Below are positions 51,801 to 63,992 of a stretch of DNA of 64,000 nt, piece after piece. Both the position numbers and the translations under genes were made by a program. Location of the stretch: assembly GCA_007449985.2 (NCBI GenBank), contig VIIQ02000120.1, positions 186,001-250,000 of the forward strand. Direction: 5' to 3'. The notes beneath the pieces are model-generated. The model ran no database searches and was not told the origin of the DNA. It worked only from the letters and a program-made list of their open reading frames with translations. The first letter of the stretch is position 1, and each line of letters begins with the position of its first letter. The stretch comes from Desmodesmus armatus (Eukaryota; Chlorophyta; Chlorophyceae; Sphaeropleales; Scenedesmaceae).

Positions 51801-54584
51801 ATCGTCATCGCCTTGCACATGTTGCTAAGAGACCAAGTTTGTCAGTCTGACTAGTGCACATGACTTTGCCAAGTGTCACCCCTGGGGTGCTGTGACAGCA
51901 CAGAGGCAGAGCTTGCAAAAGCTTTGTTGCCACTACGCACTGGCGGCTAGCCTGGCACAGCATTTCAAATCTCTGGCAGAGAGCCTATTTGGTGACCTTG
52001 TGACCTGCCAAGCAGTGCTGCCATGCTGTGCTACCCGCAGGAGAGCTACTCACTGCTGATGTTGGCAGCACAGCCATGTGCTCACTTCCCTGGGGCCGGT
52101 CCATGACTGCAGATGAGAACTTCTTGGCAGTAAGTACCTGACACACGACTGATCAAAGACAGTATTACGTCTGACGCGGAGACTGAAGACAAGTTGGAAC
52201 ACCTGCAGATGTTTGCTTGTGTTCATATGTGCTGCAAACCTGGTACATGCTTATCACACACCCCATACAGTATCGGCTGCATCTCAAATGACAAGCTGAC
52301 TCCAAGGACGGGTCCGACCCGAGCAGAATGCCGGGCAGAAATGTGTTGTTGAGTAGTGGCACTGTGGCCCAAGCAGTGAACTCTACTAGAGCGGTCCCCC
52401 ACGTTAGCTCTGTCGGCAACCAGGCTGTCCTTGAATTCAGCCGTCATAAAAGTAGCGCTGCTAGCATGTGGCCCTCCCGGTGCTTTGGTGCCCTGCACTG
52501 CTGTGATAGCGGTTGCTCTCTTGGCCAGCAACTCCGCTCATCTGTGTGCACATGCTTGCAGACCCTGGAGCTTTCCGTATTGTCCAAGGAGTGGACCACA
52601 CAGCCGCAACAGCTGGATGTTGTGGCATCAGGGGTGTCTGTGTGGCGGCGCCGCATCTCCAGGCTGTCTGAGCTGCTGAGGCAAGGTGCAGTCACAGCTG
52701 AGGTGGGTCACCTAGCAGTTCCGCCGCAGAGCCGTTGAACTTCTGACAACACATATTTGACTGCTGGCTGCAGCATGATGCTGCGGTGTGTGCTTGGAGT
52801 TCATGATTGCTACTGATCTAGACCTGTAACTATGTAGCTTTACGTCCGGCCAACTGTAAACATGCCTATCATGTGGGGACCAGGCTCACCTGGAAGAATG
52901 CAGTGCATTCTTCTTGACACCCACTCATAGCCAATGATTGCGAAGTCACTTCAAGTGACTCACTCTGAGACAGTGTGTTTTGCTGACCTGCCACAGGTGC
53001 GGCATGCAACCATTGAGCTGGGCAACAAGGCAGCAACTGAGGCAATCCACAGCCTTCACCCCACCAGCATGAGCTGGAGCAACGTGCCAGACTACATGGT
53101 CCTGAAGGTAAGAGCCTTGTGGCCGATCAAGCCGAAGCCGCTCGGAGTGTGGGCCACACCATGCGCTGGGCCCTGGTGTGTCAAGCCTTGGATTGAATTG
53201 ATGACTTGCACCGCTCGTGCTGAGTTGGCCATGCCATGGTGTGCATGCCGACGCCCAATACTGAGCGTCAAACTAGTTTGGGAGTGCAGAGGCTACTTCC
53301 AGCCAGCTGAGCAGTGCTTTGTGCCACCAACTTGAAGTGCCTACCGCAGATGATGCCGCCAGACCACAGCAGCTACTGCCAGTCACTGAATACTACTACC
53401 CTAGTAGGGTTCATGCAGCACAATGGCCAGACTGCCGCACTGTGTCTCATGGTTTTGCCTTGTCTTGTACATGTCTGCAGGACTACTTTCACTGGCCCAG
53501 GCTTGCTCTGCCCCCGCAACGGTTCACTTCATGCACAGCATGAACTGGGTGCGAGAGGTCAAGTGCGCCTGTCACGTAGACTTCCTCGTGACCCGCGCTG
53601 CTGCACTGGATACGGGTGGATCGGATGCTGAGATGCTGGCTGAAGCGATGGACCAGGTGGGGTTCAGACCGCCACCACATGGCACACAGCAGCGCCAAAC
53701 ATAAACGTGTCATATTTGGGTTCCGAAAACCCTTTCAGAGCAGCCAGCTGCAGGCCTTCTAAAGTGTGCAGTGTATGGTGCTATGATTTTGCAGGCGAGT
53801 CCCACTGGGATGGGTCTAGCCTACTAGTCTAGTAGTAGTTCAAACTACTTTAGCAAGCTTGCCGGGCTGAAATGCATACTGCAACTTACAGTGTAGCAGT
53901 ACAGTGATTGAAACTCGCCGAGACAATTCCAGCCTGGTCACTGCAACGTAATTGCACTCAGGCGTTGGAAGCAAGCCTGGAAATGGGCTCAACTGCGATT
54001 GTCCAGTCCTACTCCAGCTTCAAGGTGGACAAGCTGCTGCTGACAAGGCCCACCGTGGACAACCCAAGGAACATTATAGACTTCCACCTGTACCAGGCGT
54101 ATTACACGGTTAGATCACCGCAGCCTGACAGGCTCGTTGAAAACGCCATGAATTAGCAACAACCACCATCGAGAAACATTGCTTTGTGGCCGCTGACTAT
54201 CAGCAGTACCGGTTGTATAAGAGCAGCACAGGACAGCCTGTGACAGTGTCGCTGCGGCAGCGACGGTCGCTGCGGCAGCGCATGCATGTGAAGGCCACAA
54301 ATACAACACTGGTGTGCTGCGTCTTGTCTGCTGCGCAGGCCTGGCTGGAGTGCTTCATGGCAGCGGCGCAGCAAGCTGTGGCTGGCACAGACCCTCAGTT
54401 GGTGGCAGCGTTGACGCCAGATGTCCCTCGCCCCACTCTGATGGAGGTCGATGACTTGCCGCGTCTGAATGAACTGCAGCATGATGCCAGCACCCACATG
54501 ACCGTGCTAGAGGAGCCTTCATACACCCCCTTCCACCGTACCTCCTCCACTTTCTTCACTGCTTTTGTTCTGTATGGAAGCTGA
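48845..54584 (+). CDS. Uncharacterised multi-exon protein (conserved-looking, two apparent 1-base indels)
   Basis: Probable exons: about 49150-49412, 49720-49873, about 50245-50889, 51232-51599, 52041-52129, 52562-52702, 52997-53107, 53481-53656, 53962-about 54109, about 54170-54290, 54339-54584; an ATG with a fitting donor at 48845 may be the true start. Phases agree across most junctions. Recognisable blocks are LTWVGYDASPYAVAKAAVLL, QVWFSSCWSFATKTAFLEAL, GGFKRKQDRLALARYNFTG, SWSNVPDYMVLK and TVHFMHSMNWVREV. A Ser/Asn/Gln-rich low-complexity stretch lies in exon 3. Frame breaks near 51508 (extra G in TGGG) and 53495 (CACTG where CACCTG restores frame) interrupt otherwise clean coding. I cannot name the family; no enzymatic motif is evident. 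Confidence 0.6.
50908..50938. repeat. Pentanucleotide microsatellite (TCATA)n
   Basis: About five to six copies of TCATA at the start of the intron after exon 3 of the uncharacterised gene. Confidence 0.85.
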
Positions 54585-54812
54585 ACACCAGCTGGTGCTC
54601 CGAACAGTGTCAACAACAGCACCAGCGTTTGTGTTTTTGCAAAGTTGAATAAGCACCAGCAGTACTGGTGCTGTTCGACAGTGGGAACTGATTGTGTGCT
54701 GGGCATGTAGGACGGGTATTTTGGAAGGGAGCCCTCCTGGTGATTGCATGCACTTTGACAGTCACATTTATCCACCACGCACTCAGCGGATTGCAGATAT
54801 GCATATCCACAT
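54585..54812. other. Convergent 3' region
   Basis: It lies between the 3' end of the + strand gene and the presumed 3' end of the minus-strand gene; nothing further is recognised. Confidence 0.4.
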
Positions 54813-57800
54813 CTACCATATGGTAGAGCGACTGATTACATGCCGCGTGTGAATGCACACCAGTATCCATGATGTACACATCCCAGCCTCCACAAGTTGT
54901 CCACACGAGACGTACAAAAAAGATGCTGCTGAACAGGCTGCGACCAGCTGTGGCAACACAGCTGGTGGCACCAACGATTTGAACACATAGCGGCTGGAGC
55001 TAGAGAGGGACACCAGATACCATCGTAGCAACGCCACTGCTGCGTGTGACACATCATGTGGTGCCACCAGTGTTGCCATCCAAGAGCTGCAAATAGAGTG
55101 CTGTTACAGCCACAGCAGCAGCAGCAGCAGTGCAGAGCTTTGACACTTGCCATGAACAGGACAAGGCACATAGGATTGACTGACAGCCACCAAACAGAAC
55201 ACCAATGTAACAACGTGACACAGGCCTGCAGCTGTGCAAGTGAGCCCGGCTGGGTGACCCATAAGCTGATGATGACTTCGCTAGCAGCAGGTTGGTGCCA
55301 TAGGCTGTGTCACAACAGTGTTGTGAAGCTGGTGATGTAATATGCCTATGTACAACAATGTGCGAGATACCGATATCCCGCCGCTGGTAGTACTTGTAAA
55401 ACCGTGCACCGGGCCAGTGCTTTCTTGGCTGGCTGGCTGTGCTGCACTGTTGCACACCGCTTCATACTGGCGTGCAACACGGCGGCAACACAACACACAT
55501 CACCAGGCAGACGCTGCACATGCTGCACCAACATGAACAAGCTGCTAGGCTGAGATGTGCCAGGTGGTGCAGCACACACCACACCCAAGCCTGTACATGT
55601 GCTGCGCCTCATGCTGATACATCGTGCTCGTGCAAGATGCCCGGCATCTGCTTTGAGAAAGTGTGCTGATGCAAGGACGCCGAGACAAGAAAGAAAGGCA
55701 GAATCAAGGATCACACGCGCCGCTCTGGCAGGGCGCAGGGCAACACAACACACCACATGCATTAGAAACTCAGACCACACTCAGCACAGCTACAAGTGGG
55801 TGGTGTTCACACTCCAACCACACAGCTAGAACAAGACAACACAGTGGCCGCCAGAAGATATGAACGATGGTGTTCTCAAACCTGCCGAACACCTTACCCA
55901 CAAGGTGCACACAACCTGCAGGACCAGGGCACAGGCAGTGGCTGAGACAGTGCCGCTGGCAGGCAGTGTTTCAACGAGACAGCAGTGCCACATTCATGTT
56001 CAGGAGGCACCACTTGAGCCACAACCTCAGATTTGCGGTACTGCTTGGCACCATGACGGGCCGTCAGCAATGCTGACGCAGCATTTCATTGTGGGATGCA
56101 TCAGCAGCACTGAGCAAGGCGACACCCTGCAGGCGTCACCATGCGTGCTGCACATCAATCAACGTTATACCGCTGTTGTACATAAACCTCTGTTCTAGAC
56201 CATTCAAACAGCCTCAACACAGTCGTCACCGTGCCATCGTCGGCTGCTGGATCTCCGGTAGCCTGCTCGTCGTAACTAGCTCCTGATTCCACGTCATGTA
56301 CCGCTGCACGACCTGACCGTGCCGGAACACCTCGCGAGGCACTTTCGCGCTGTTGACGTTGAGACAGCAGCAGGCGTCGCACGCGGGCATGCACCCATCG
56401 GGAAACAGGCGCCCGAGGCAGATGCTGCTGTTGTCGATGCAGGGCTCCAGCACTGGCGACAGCAGCTTGATGCAGCAGCAGATGAGGAAGAGACTCATGT
56501 TGCACCACGCCAATTGCTGCAGGACAGCACAAGCGACAGCAGTAACAATCAGGGACAATCAGGGCAGTTGCATCGTTGAGATGCCATTCCTCTGTATGTA
56601 GCGCCTCAGCAAGAGCAGCGCTTACGCTACACCCACAGCTGTGCTAGATTTCTCATGTTCATGTAGCCCATCAAACACCATGCATCTGCATCATGCCTGG
56701 ATGAGCACGCGCAAAAGTAATATGCCAAGCTGCGTATGAAGGCCCGTCCATGATGGACTCAGCCGCATACACTGCCTACAATGCATCCATCCATACTGAC
56801 GTCAAGATGCTTCGCCGGCTGCTTTTGCCGTCAAACCAACAGCAAGTCCCATCCCCAACACCCAGCCTCTCGCGCCCACCTCAAGTGTCCGTCTCCACCA
56901 GCCCTCAGAGGACAGCACTCCGTACCGCTCATGAATAGCTCCGGCAGCAACACCCCACAGCGCAATGCCAATTGTCTCAAGTGCCAGGGGCACTAGGTTG
57001 CGCACACCAGGGCTGACTTTGCTGTCTGGCAGCAGCTGCAGCACCACACGTAGCAGCAGCGACGGCGACGGTGGCAATCAGTGGCATAAATTGCTAGCAG
57101 CTAGACGGATATGCTGGCGAAGTATGTGAAGCACTTCATGACAGTGTGCAGGAAGTCTGGTGACAGTACAGTTTGCATGACAGTGTGCGCTGCTTCGCTG
57201 CACTCGGTGATGGTGCATCAGGTTGTACCAGAGTGCTGCTGCAGCTGCTCTGATGTCAGAGGGACCCTGCTTCTCAAGAACATGCTACAGTTGGTTGCAG
57301 CCCCATACTGCTGGGCCAAGTGACTAAGCCACTCCTACTGCAGCTACAGCCACTGCAGCCTGCCCTTGTATGCACCGTCAAGCTGCTGTGTGCCTGTAAT
57401 GGGGAGTGGCTGTTCTCCACCCATGCTGTGCACAACAGCTGCTGCCACAATCCCACATGCGGCATTCACTGGCACCGTGCTAAACACACACTGCTCTATT
57501 CATCCCTGGTTATTCCGATCCATGGAGGATGACGCCACAACTGCTCAACAACCCACTGCAACAAGCACGCAACACCGCAGCACACCACAGCACTGACAAA
57601 AGTCATAATCGTGTGTGGCTGGCCCTCACCTCTGTAACCATCACCCCCACTGCCAGTGGTGCAGTCAGCCCTGCTGCTACGTACGTGAAGGAGCACAGAT
57701 GGTCACCTGGTGTCATGGACACAAAGAACGCAGCAGCATTTACAGATTGCAAACGCAATAGCTTGTCGCAGCTGACATACAAAGGGGGAACGGGAGCAGC

Positions 57801-58416
57801 AGCGGCAGCTAGCGCAGGGGGCATGCGGCTTGGTAACAGCAGCTGCAGTGACCCTCACCACCCATGCAAGTGAGCATCAACAGCAGGCCAAACACCTGAT
57901 GCAGGCACAAGCGTGTGCACGCCCCTGTCTTGCATGTTGCTGCTCATCAGGGCACATCTGCTGCCTGCTGCTGCTGCTGATGTTAGCCGTGCAGGAGTAG
58001 CAATCTAGCAGTGCTCAGTTGGCTGGATTTGCCAGGGGTGTCTGCTGTTGAGTGCCCGTTTCAATAATGGGGAGGCAGTTTCAAAGTCCTGTTTTGTTGA
58101 TACTGCAGATGTCTCAGCATGTGTCACAACTTGTTGTTGTGCGGTTGTGACCCGCAGCGCTGCTAGCAGTATATGCCCAAACAGGTCACTGTTGCTCCCA
58201 CTCACCATTGGGCATGTAGCTGAGCAGGCATCTGTGGTACTTGCTGTAGTGTAAGCCTGAGACCAGCACTGCAGCGAAAGCCACGCAGATCTCTACCACT
58301 GAGCAGCTGCAGTAGAGCAGCAGCAGCGTGCTGTTCGCCAGGTCCCTGGGTGCTGTGGCTATTCGCTGTATGGGTGGAGCCCCGTTGGCACCCGGATAAA
58401 ACTCGATGATAGTCAT
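54813..58416 (-). CDS. Probable multi-exon membrane protein, unknown family
   Basis: First exon 58416-58206: MTIIEFYPGANGAPPIQRIA then a hydrophobic stretch of about 27 residues (STLLLLYCSCSVVEICVAFA...), with a GTGAGT donor. Further candidate exons in the same orientation: within 57824-57603 (LYVSCDKLLRLQSVNAAAFF), within 57077-56802 (LVPLALETIGIALWGVAAGA, ERYGVL, WVLGMGLAVGLTAKA), within 56500-56240 (LEPCIDNSSICLGRLFPDGC), within 55800-55600, and within 55079-54870 (ALLRWYLVSLSSSSRYVFKS, LPQLVAACSAASFLYVSC). Several are strongly hydrophobic, which suggests a multipass membrane protein. Exon borders other than the first are not established, and the model is tentative. Confidence 0.4.
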
Positions 58417-60368
58417 TTCTGACTATGTTTTCGAGATCGAACTGAGCATGGGTTGCTGATTGATACCAGGTCTGTCTTGTGTTTGTGTGATGAGGACAGT
58501 GCTTGTCACTAGCAGCGATGGAGCACGCACACGAGCTGTCTGCGAGATAAAGTAGTCAGTTGATTGAACATCACGCTCGACATATGTGTATGTCCTGCCT
58601 GTCGTGTGTCATACAAGGATTGTAGTGCTTGTATTGTGGGACGAAGTTACAAGAGTGTTGTGTCAATATTTTGCAATATATTACGTACTCATTCAGTGAA
58701 GGATAGTATGCACCACAAGTGTGACTGGGTGACACGCCAACGGCCCTCAACAACCTTGGATTCCCAAAGTGCCCTCAGCCAGCACATGCTGTTAGAAGCA
58801 GTGTGGTTGTCCTTATCATGTCATTCATTACAAGTTACTATCGGGCTGTGTTGTACTATAGCACATGCCTACTATCATGATTGGTCATGCCAAGTTGCCA
58901 ACCATTGGGCAAGCCAAGCAAGCATGCATGCAGCCTTCCCCACAGCTGCCACCTCAGACGATCCAATTTGTGTCACATATGGCCCAAAGGCCGGTGCCTT
59001 GGCCGGTTGATCAGCCTGACATGCCCCCCTGCTCCCGCCTTGAGTGAGCCCAATGATGATGGCCACACTGTGACAGCTGTGGCAGGCAGCAACAACCCTT
59101 GTCAACTGCAAGCCTGTCCTGTGTTGCGTACCAATGTATTGATGCCCTTGCGCACAACAAAACTGTGCAAACGCTCAGGTCAAAGGGCCAGCCTTGGCAG
59201 CCAGCCACGCAACAGTCACTGATACCACAGAGCACCCACCACATGCTGTCACAATTTTGCCATTCACTCACACCATAAGCAGTGCACAGCCACACGCAAG
59301 CACCGTTCTCATAAACATGTATGTGTGCAGTCTGGCAACCCCTGCCTCACATGCAAAGCCGGCAGGCAGGACACAACAGCTCACAAGAGCACAAATCAAA
59401 TCAAATCAAAGTTAAACCTGTAGTTATGAGACTCAAGAGCTCATGCCAGCCATTCACTGATATCACGGAGATAGTACAACAACCCAGAAGGAACAACATA
59501 CTGAGGATCAAAACAGAGAAGCCTGACGCTTTTGTGAGGATGAAAGCCATCCCCAAAATCCCCAAGCGTACTGTCTGAGTGCACGAGATGGACAAGCACG
59601 GCACTGCCAACACAATTGTAGAACTTACAATGCTCTCGAGGCGTACTAAACTACTGGCAGAGCCCACCAACCTGGATCTTTCATGCTGTGAAGGCCCCTA
59701 GCCAGGTGGGTGATAACATGCATGGGGCTATGCAAGCTGTGTATACCCTCCAGTCTGGCAGTGCCAGCATCTCAACACTCCACAACAACGCCATGAGCTG
59801 TGCCACACTCCCCACAATGTCAAGCATGTCCAGCTGGCATGGCAAAAGTGGCAGTCACAATGGTCAGTAACCACAGCAAGAAAACAGCGTCGCTTGGCAG
59901 CCGTGCTTCCCAGGTGCACAGCGCACATATGCAGTGGAAAGAAACCAAGTGTTCTGTTGCATCAATAGCTATAGGGGCAACCTGTCGGCTGTTGGTGGCA
60001 TGCACACCACTTTCTCCAAAGCGGCACATGCCCGCACAGAACATACCGGGGCCAGCACAGCCGGGCAGCTGGCAGCCAACCACACTGACAAAGCACAATG
60101 GGGAAGGCCCTTCGCATCGGATGCGATATGCACTCATACGGCACATGCACCCACTGCCAGAAGCGGACTGCCGCTGGACATGCAGCGTGCCAACATACTC
60201 TCCTAGACGGATGCTGACTCAGGTGAGGTGACCTCCATGCACTTCTGGTGACAAAAACAGTTGCAGCGCACGATGGCTGCTGCTGCTGGACTGAGTCTAT
60301 GAAACAGGCTGCAGGTTGCTGCACCAATCCCGTCATGCCAACGTGCCCAAGGTCACCGACTATGGACT
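58417..60368. other. Intergenic region between minus-strand genes
   Basis: It contains the dispersed repeat copy at 59391-59596. The remainder shows only short frames without motifs on either strand. Confidence 0.5.
59391..59596 (-). repeat. Dispersed ~205-bp repeat, copy 2
   Basis: Matches 5926-6127, including the ATCAAATCAAATCAAA terminal run and the block ending AAGCGTACTG. Having two copies in 64 kb suggests a moderately abundant family. No target-site duplication was found. Confidence 0.8.
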
Positions 60369-62045
60369 TCACTGCCGGTAGGATGGCAGCAGCTGCTTCA
60401 CTGCCGCATGCAACTCCTGCAACTGCTCCTGCAAGCCAGCCACTTGCTCTGCTGCGATCCGCTGCTGTTCTGACATCTGCTCTTGCAAGCCAGCGATCTG
60501 CTGTTGTTGGGCAGCCATACGCTGCTGCTGGTCTGACAGCTTCTGTCTTTGTTTTGAAGTCAGCGCCATGCGGTCGGCCAGCTGCTGCGCCAGGCTGCAC
60601 CGGGCCTTGTGCTGACATCCCCCAGGGTCGGTAGCACAGTGCATCAGCAGTTGTAGCCACACGTCAGGAGCAGAGTCTTTCTGCAGCATGTGCAGCACTT
60701 GCCTTGGCAAGGCAAAGAGTCACTGAGTCAGCAACAGTGGCAGGCATGTGAAAAATCACACCAGTCTGACCACTTGTCATCACGCGCTGTCATTAGGAAC
60801 AGTTCCTCCCTGACCAGCAGCAAAGCCCTCAACATTGGCAACCGCTCTTGGCTGTGTGCTCGCTGTGCTCGCTGTGCAAGAGGCCATGCACAGTGTTTTT
60901 CAGTACACACCAGTCCTTGGATCTGCTGGAGAGCTGACGAAGAGTTGCAATCGTTGACGCGCATCGGCCGGCAGGCTTTCCATCATTGACGCGCTCACAG
61001 AATCAAGAACACACTACAGCCCTGTGCACCAGTAAAATATACACTTCGCTCACAGATTCTGTGCTCCACCACATGCCATGTGACGATCCCGCCGCTTCGC
61101 CGCCCTGGAGTGTAGGCTTGACTGACAGACGCCGCAACGCTCTGAGGCTTGTCAGTAGCAACAAGGAAGCAACATTGGCCTGGCTCCTCCCAAACCGTGG
61201 TTGATCAGCACGTACAGGCATTCCAGCTGCGTCACAGCCGCCAGCCCCAGCACAGAACCGTAGAGGCTCTGTGCTAGAGGCTCTAGGCTTGCAGAGTCAC
61301 TCGAGTCGATGTCAACACGCAACTCTGTCAAGGCTGTGAGCTTGTGCAGCTCAGACACATGCCGCCCAGGCTGCAGCAGCAGAGCATCGACATCACACAG
61401 GCCATCAGGGCAGCAGCTGACAAGGCCGTTGAGCTCTGCTGCGGCCCACTTGGGGGTTTCAGCATGGTTGTAGTCAGTGTCATACACACCCAACCGTAAG
61501 CACGCAAGGTGTGACAGGCTACGCCACAGTGTGGGGGCAAACACGTGCCGCCAAATTCCCTCTGGGCAACTTGCACTTACCAAGCGTAGCTGCACTAGGT
61601 TGCTGCTGGCCGTGAGAGCTGAGTACACAGGACCAGGAGCGGGCCAGTTCAAAGACGTCGGGACCAGATGTAAGTCTGTCAAATGAACCAAGTGAGCCAT
61701 ACTAGACAAGAAGGAACCTGGCCCCTCAGCAGGACCAATCACATCACACTGAATAACAAGCTCCCTCAACCCTTCAGGGACACACGACAACAGCCCTGCC
61801 TCCACTACCACCGGCGACACTAACAGAAGTGTCTTGAGGGAGGCAGACAACACCAGACCAGGCACACTGCCGGGCCCAATGGCAGTATAATCAGCGGCAT
61901 GCAGATGCAGCTTTTGCAGGCTGGAGAGGCAATCCAGCTGCTTGAAGTTCTCTGCACTCAAGCCGTTGACGTGCATGTATGTGAGGTGTTGCAAGCACGG
62001 CAGTGTGACACCAAGAAGTCCATTTACGTATCCTTCTAGTAGATA
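60369..62045 (-). pseudogene. LRR10: 5'-truncated F-box/LRR relative on minus
   Basis: LRR coding starts abruptly near 62045 with LQHLTYMHVNGLSAENFKQL; the F-box and first third of the LRRs are missing. It proceeds through LQPGRHVSELHKLTALTELR to about 61200, where the frame shifts from NHGLGG to NVASLLLLTSLRALRRLSV. Exon 2 (60680-60369) is intact: KDSAPDVWLQLLMHCATDPGGC followed by a Gln-rich coiled coil ending LPSYRQ. It lies 13 kb from the main cluster and next to a foldback element that may have caused the truncation. Confidence 0.75.
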
Positions 62046-62142
62046 ACACGCATTCGTTGCCGTTCAGTAGCCCTTCCCGCACCCAGGCACAAGGTCTGCA
62101 CCACTCTGCTGACCTTGGCGGCTTTTATGCATGTGCATGACA

Positions 62143-62803
62143 AAGGGGCTGACCACTCAGCCTGACTGGGCCAGCTACATGCCCCACCCACCGGGGCGGG
62201 CATGTAGCTGGCTGTAGCTTGCCGAGCCGGCTGCACCAGTATGATGGGCATGATCGGTAGGCTCTATAAAGCAAGACAGCTACCTACAGGTACCTACAGC
62301 TACGAGCTACCGCAGATTGGCACAGCTGCCCTAGGAACTGGCTACAAGCTACGGTTGCCAGACCTTACTGTGTAGCTGGGTGTAGGTGGCTGTATCTCAC
62401 CATGCTCATGGTGTACAGAATCCATGCTCTTGTCTGTTGTGATACTCGCTGATCAGTGGGTGCCCAAGGCAGCCATACTCAACACAGCTGATGGGTCATC
62501 TTGATTGCACCAGCAGCTATGCGCAAAGTCCACGAGCTACGCGCACCAGCAGCAGCACAGCTATAGCCAGCTACGGGGGGCTACAGATTACAGCAGATAT
62601 GGCTTCTCCCAGTCATTCTCAGCTACAAGCTACAGTCCCAGGCACACATACGTGTCCGGAGAGGGAGTTTTCATGTAGCTGACCTGGGGGCTGGGGCGAA
62701 TTGATCCAAAAATCACATCTGCCGGAACACATGCTGTAGTTACAGCCAGCTACAGGTCTGCCCTGGGGGTGGGACACGTAGCTGGCTGAGTGGTCAGCCC
62801 CTT
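62143..62803. mobile_element. Foldback/MITE-like element with 20-bp perfect terminal inverted repeats
   Basis: Left terminus AAGGGGCTGACCACTCAGCC at 62143-62162; the exact reverse complement lies at 62784-62803. Similarity continues inward (AGCTAC and a C/G-rich CCCACCC block on both sides). A second internal inverted repeat, CCAGCTACATGCCC, pairs across 62169-62217. The interior has about twenty CTAC/GTAG words. It has no coding capacity; length 661 bp. No target-site duplication is evident at the exact ends. Confidence 0.8.
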
Positions 62804-63071
62804 AACCAAGGATATTTTGACGCCAAGCCTGAGTGACTGCGTTAGTTTGAACACAGCAACAGCTGCTGGGGCGGCAAAATTGTTCAGCAATTACAGACAC
62901 GTTGTGACTGCAACAGCTGCTGCGTGCGTCCTCCTGCAGCCGCAGCCCAGTGCAGGCCACAGGAACCTGGCCCAACAGCAGCTGCCCACTGGGACTGGGA
63001 CTGGGCCAGTGCAGGTCACCGGAACTTCACTGCAGATTCCTTGCACCCGGCAGGCTGCCTCGGCCAGCCTC
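62804..63071. promoter_or_regulatory. Upstream region of the trefoil gene with 59-bp-spaced repeats
   Basis: CCAGTGCAGGCCACAGGAAC near 62949 recurs with two changes near 63008, possible paired regulatory sites. It lies between the foldback element and the TATA box. Confidence 0.4.
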
Positions 63072-63079
63072 TATAAAAG
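63072..63079 (+). promoter_or_regulatory. TATA box of trefoil gene
   Basis: TATAAAAG lies 93 bases before the ATG at 63165, in a GC-rich setting. Spacing allows a short 5' leader of about 60 bases. Confidence 0.75.
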
Positions 63080-63164
63080 CCGAGCTGCACCCAGTCCTTC
63101 ACCACGACCACTTTCCCGGTAGTCAATCATTATCGTTTCATACGTTCAGGCAGACGCGTCGAAC

Positions 63165-63992
63165 ATGGCTTCCAACCGCTTCGCCATCAGTGCCCTATTG
63201 TGTGTTCTTGGGTCATTGCTGCTTGTGAGAAGCGCCTGCGCACGTAAGTCCGATTTGTGGGATTGCACTTCAGCGTGCAGACGTGAACTTGGGCAGTCAA
63301 CGCCACGTGCGCCCCACTTGGGTTGTCTGACATACGAGCTAGCCTGCCCTCGGGGCATAAGTTCACTTGCACATGATATTGTCAAACACAATCAACACCA
63401 GCAGTTTTCACCTTCCAAGCGATACTTTGGATGTAGTTCGGATTGAATCAACTGAACCACATGTGATAGCAATGGAGGTGGGCAGCAGCAGGTCTTTCAC
63501 CCTTGTGCTGCCACCTGACACCACCCCCGCACCATTCCTTGCTTGCTCGCAGTCCCCGCCAACAACGGCATCTACAGCATCACATCATCATCCAGACGAG
63601 CTTCCTGCCGCAGCTTCTACCTTACAGCACCCTCCTGCAAATCCACCGACCGCCCAGTGATGCAAGACATCGTGAGCGGAGTCAACCTGGGCTGGAGATT
63701 CGAGCTGGTGCCTGGCAGCAGCGACAAGTACTACATCTCCTCCGTCGGCTGCAGGAAGTATCTCAGCATCCAGGGCTGTGGTGGCACGACCTTTGTCGAC
63801 TTATGGGGCGGGGCCGGCATCAACCAGCAGTTCCAGCTGGTGCCTACCGGACGCAGGGATGAATACTACTTTAAGGCTGTGGCTCGTGCTGACGCTTGCA
63901 ACGAGTGGATGTCGATCCAGGGCTGCGATGGGAACAACCTTGTTGACTTGTGGGGAGCTACCGGGGGCAACCAGGCATTTGTGGTGTCCTGA
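63165..63992 (+). CDS. Small secreted beta-trefoil-like protein
   Basis: Exon 1 63165-63243 encodes a signal peptide (MASNRFAISALLCVLGSLLL, cleavage likely after SACA). The intron is 63244-63552 (GTAAGT...CGCAG, phase 1), exon 2 63553-63992; the total is 172 residues. The mature part has internal repeats of the form YY-I/F...LSIQGC-G....VDLWG..G.NQ.F.LV, two strong copies near residues 85-125 and 135-170, plus an N-terminal diverged one. Such three-fold repeats with NQ-F ends are typical of ricin-B-like or related beta-trefoil lectin domains. Seven cysteines suggest disulfides. No catalytic domain is attached. Likely role is extracellular carbohydrate or surface binding (inference). The start is the first ATG after the TATA box. 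Confidence 0.8.
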
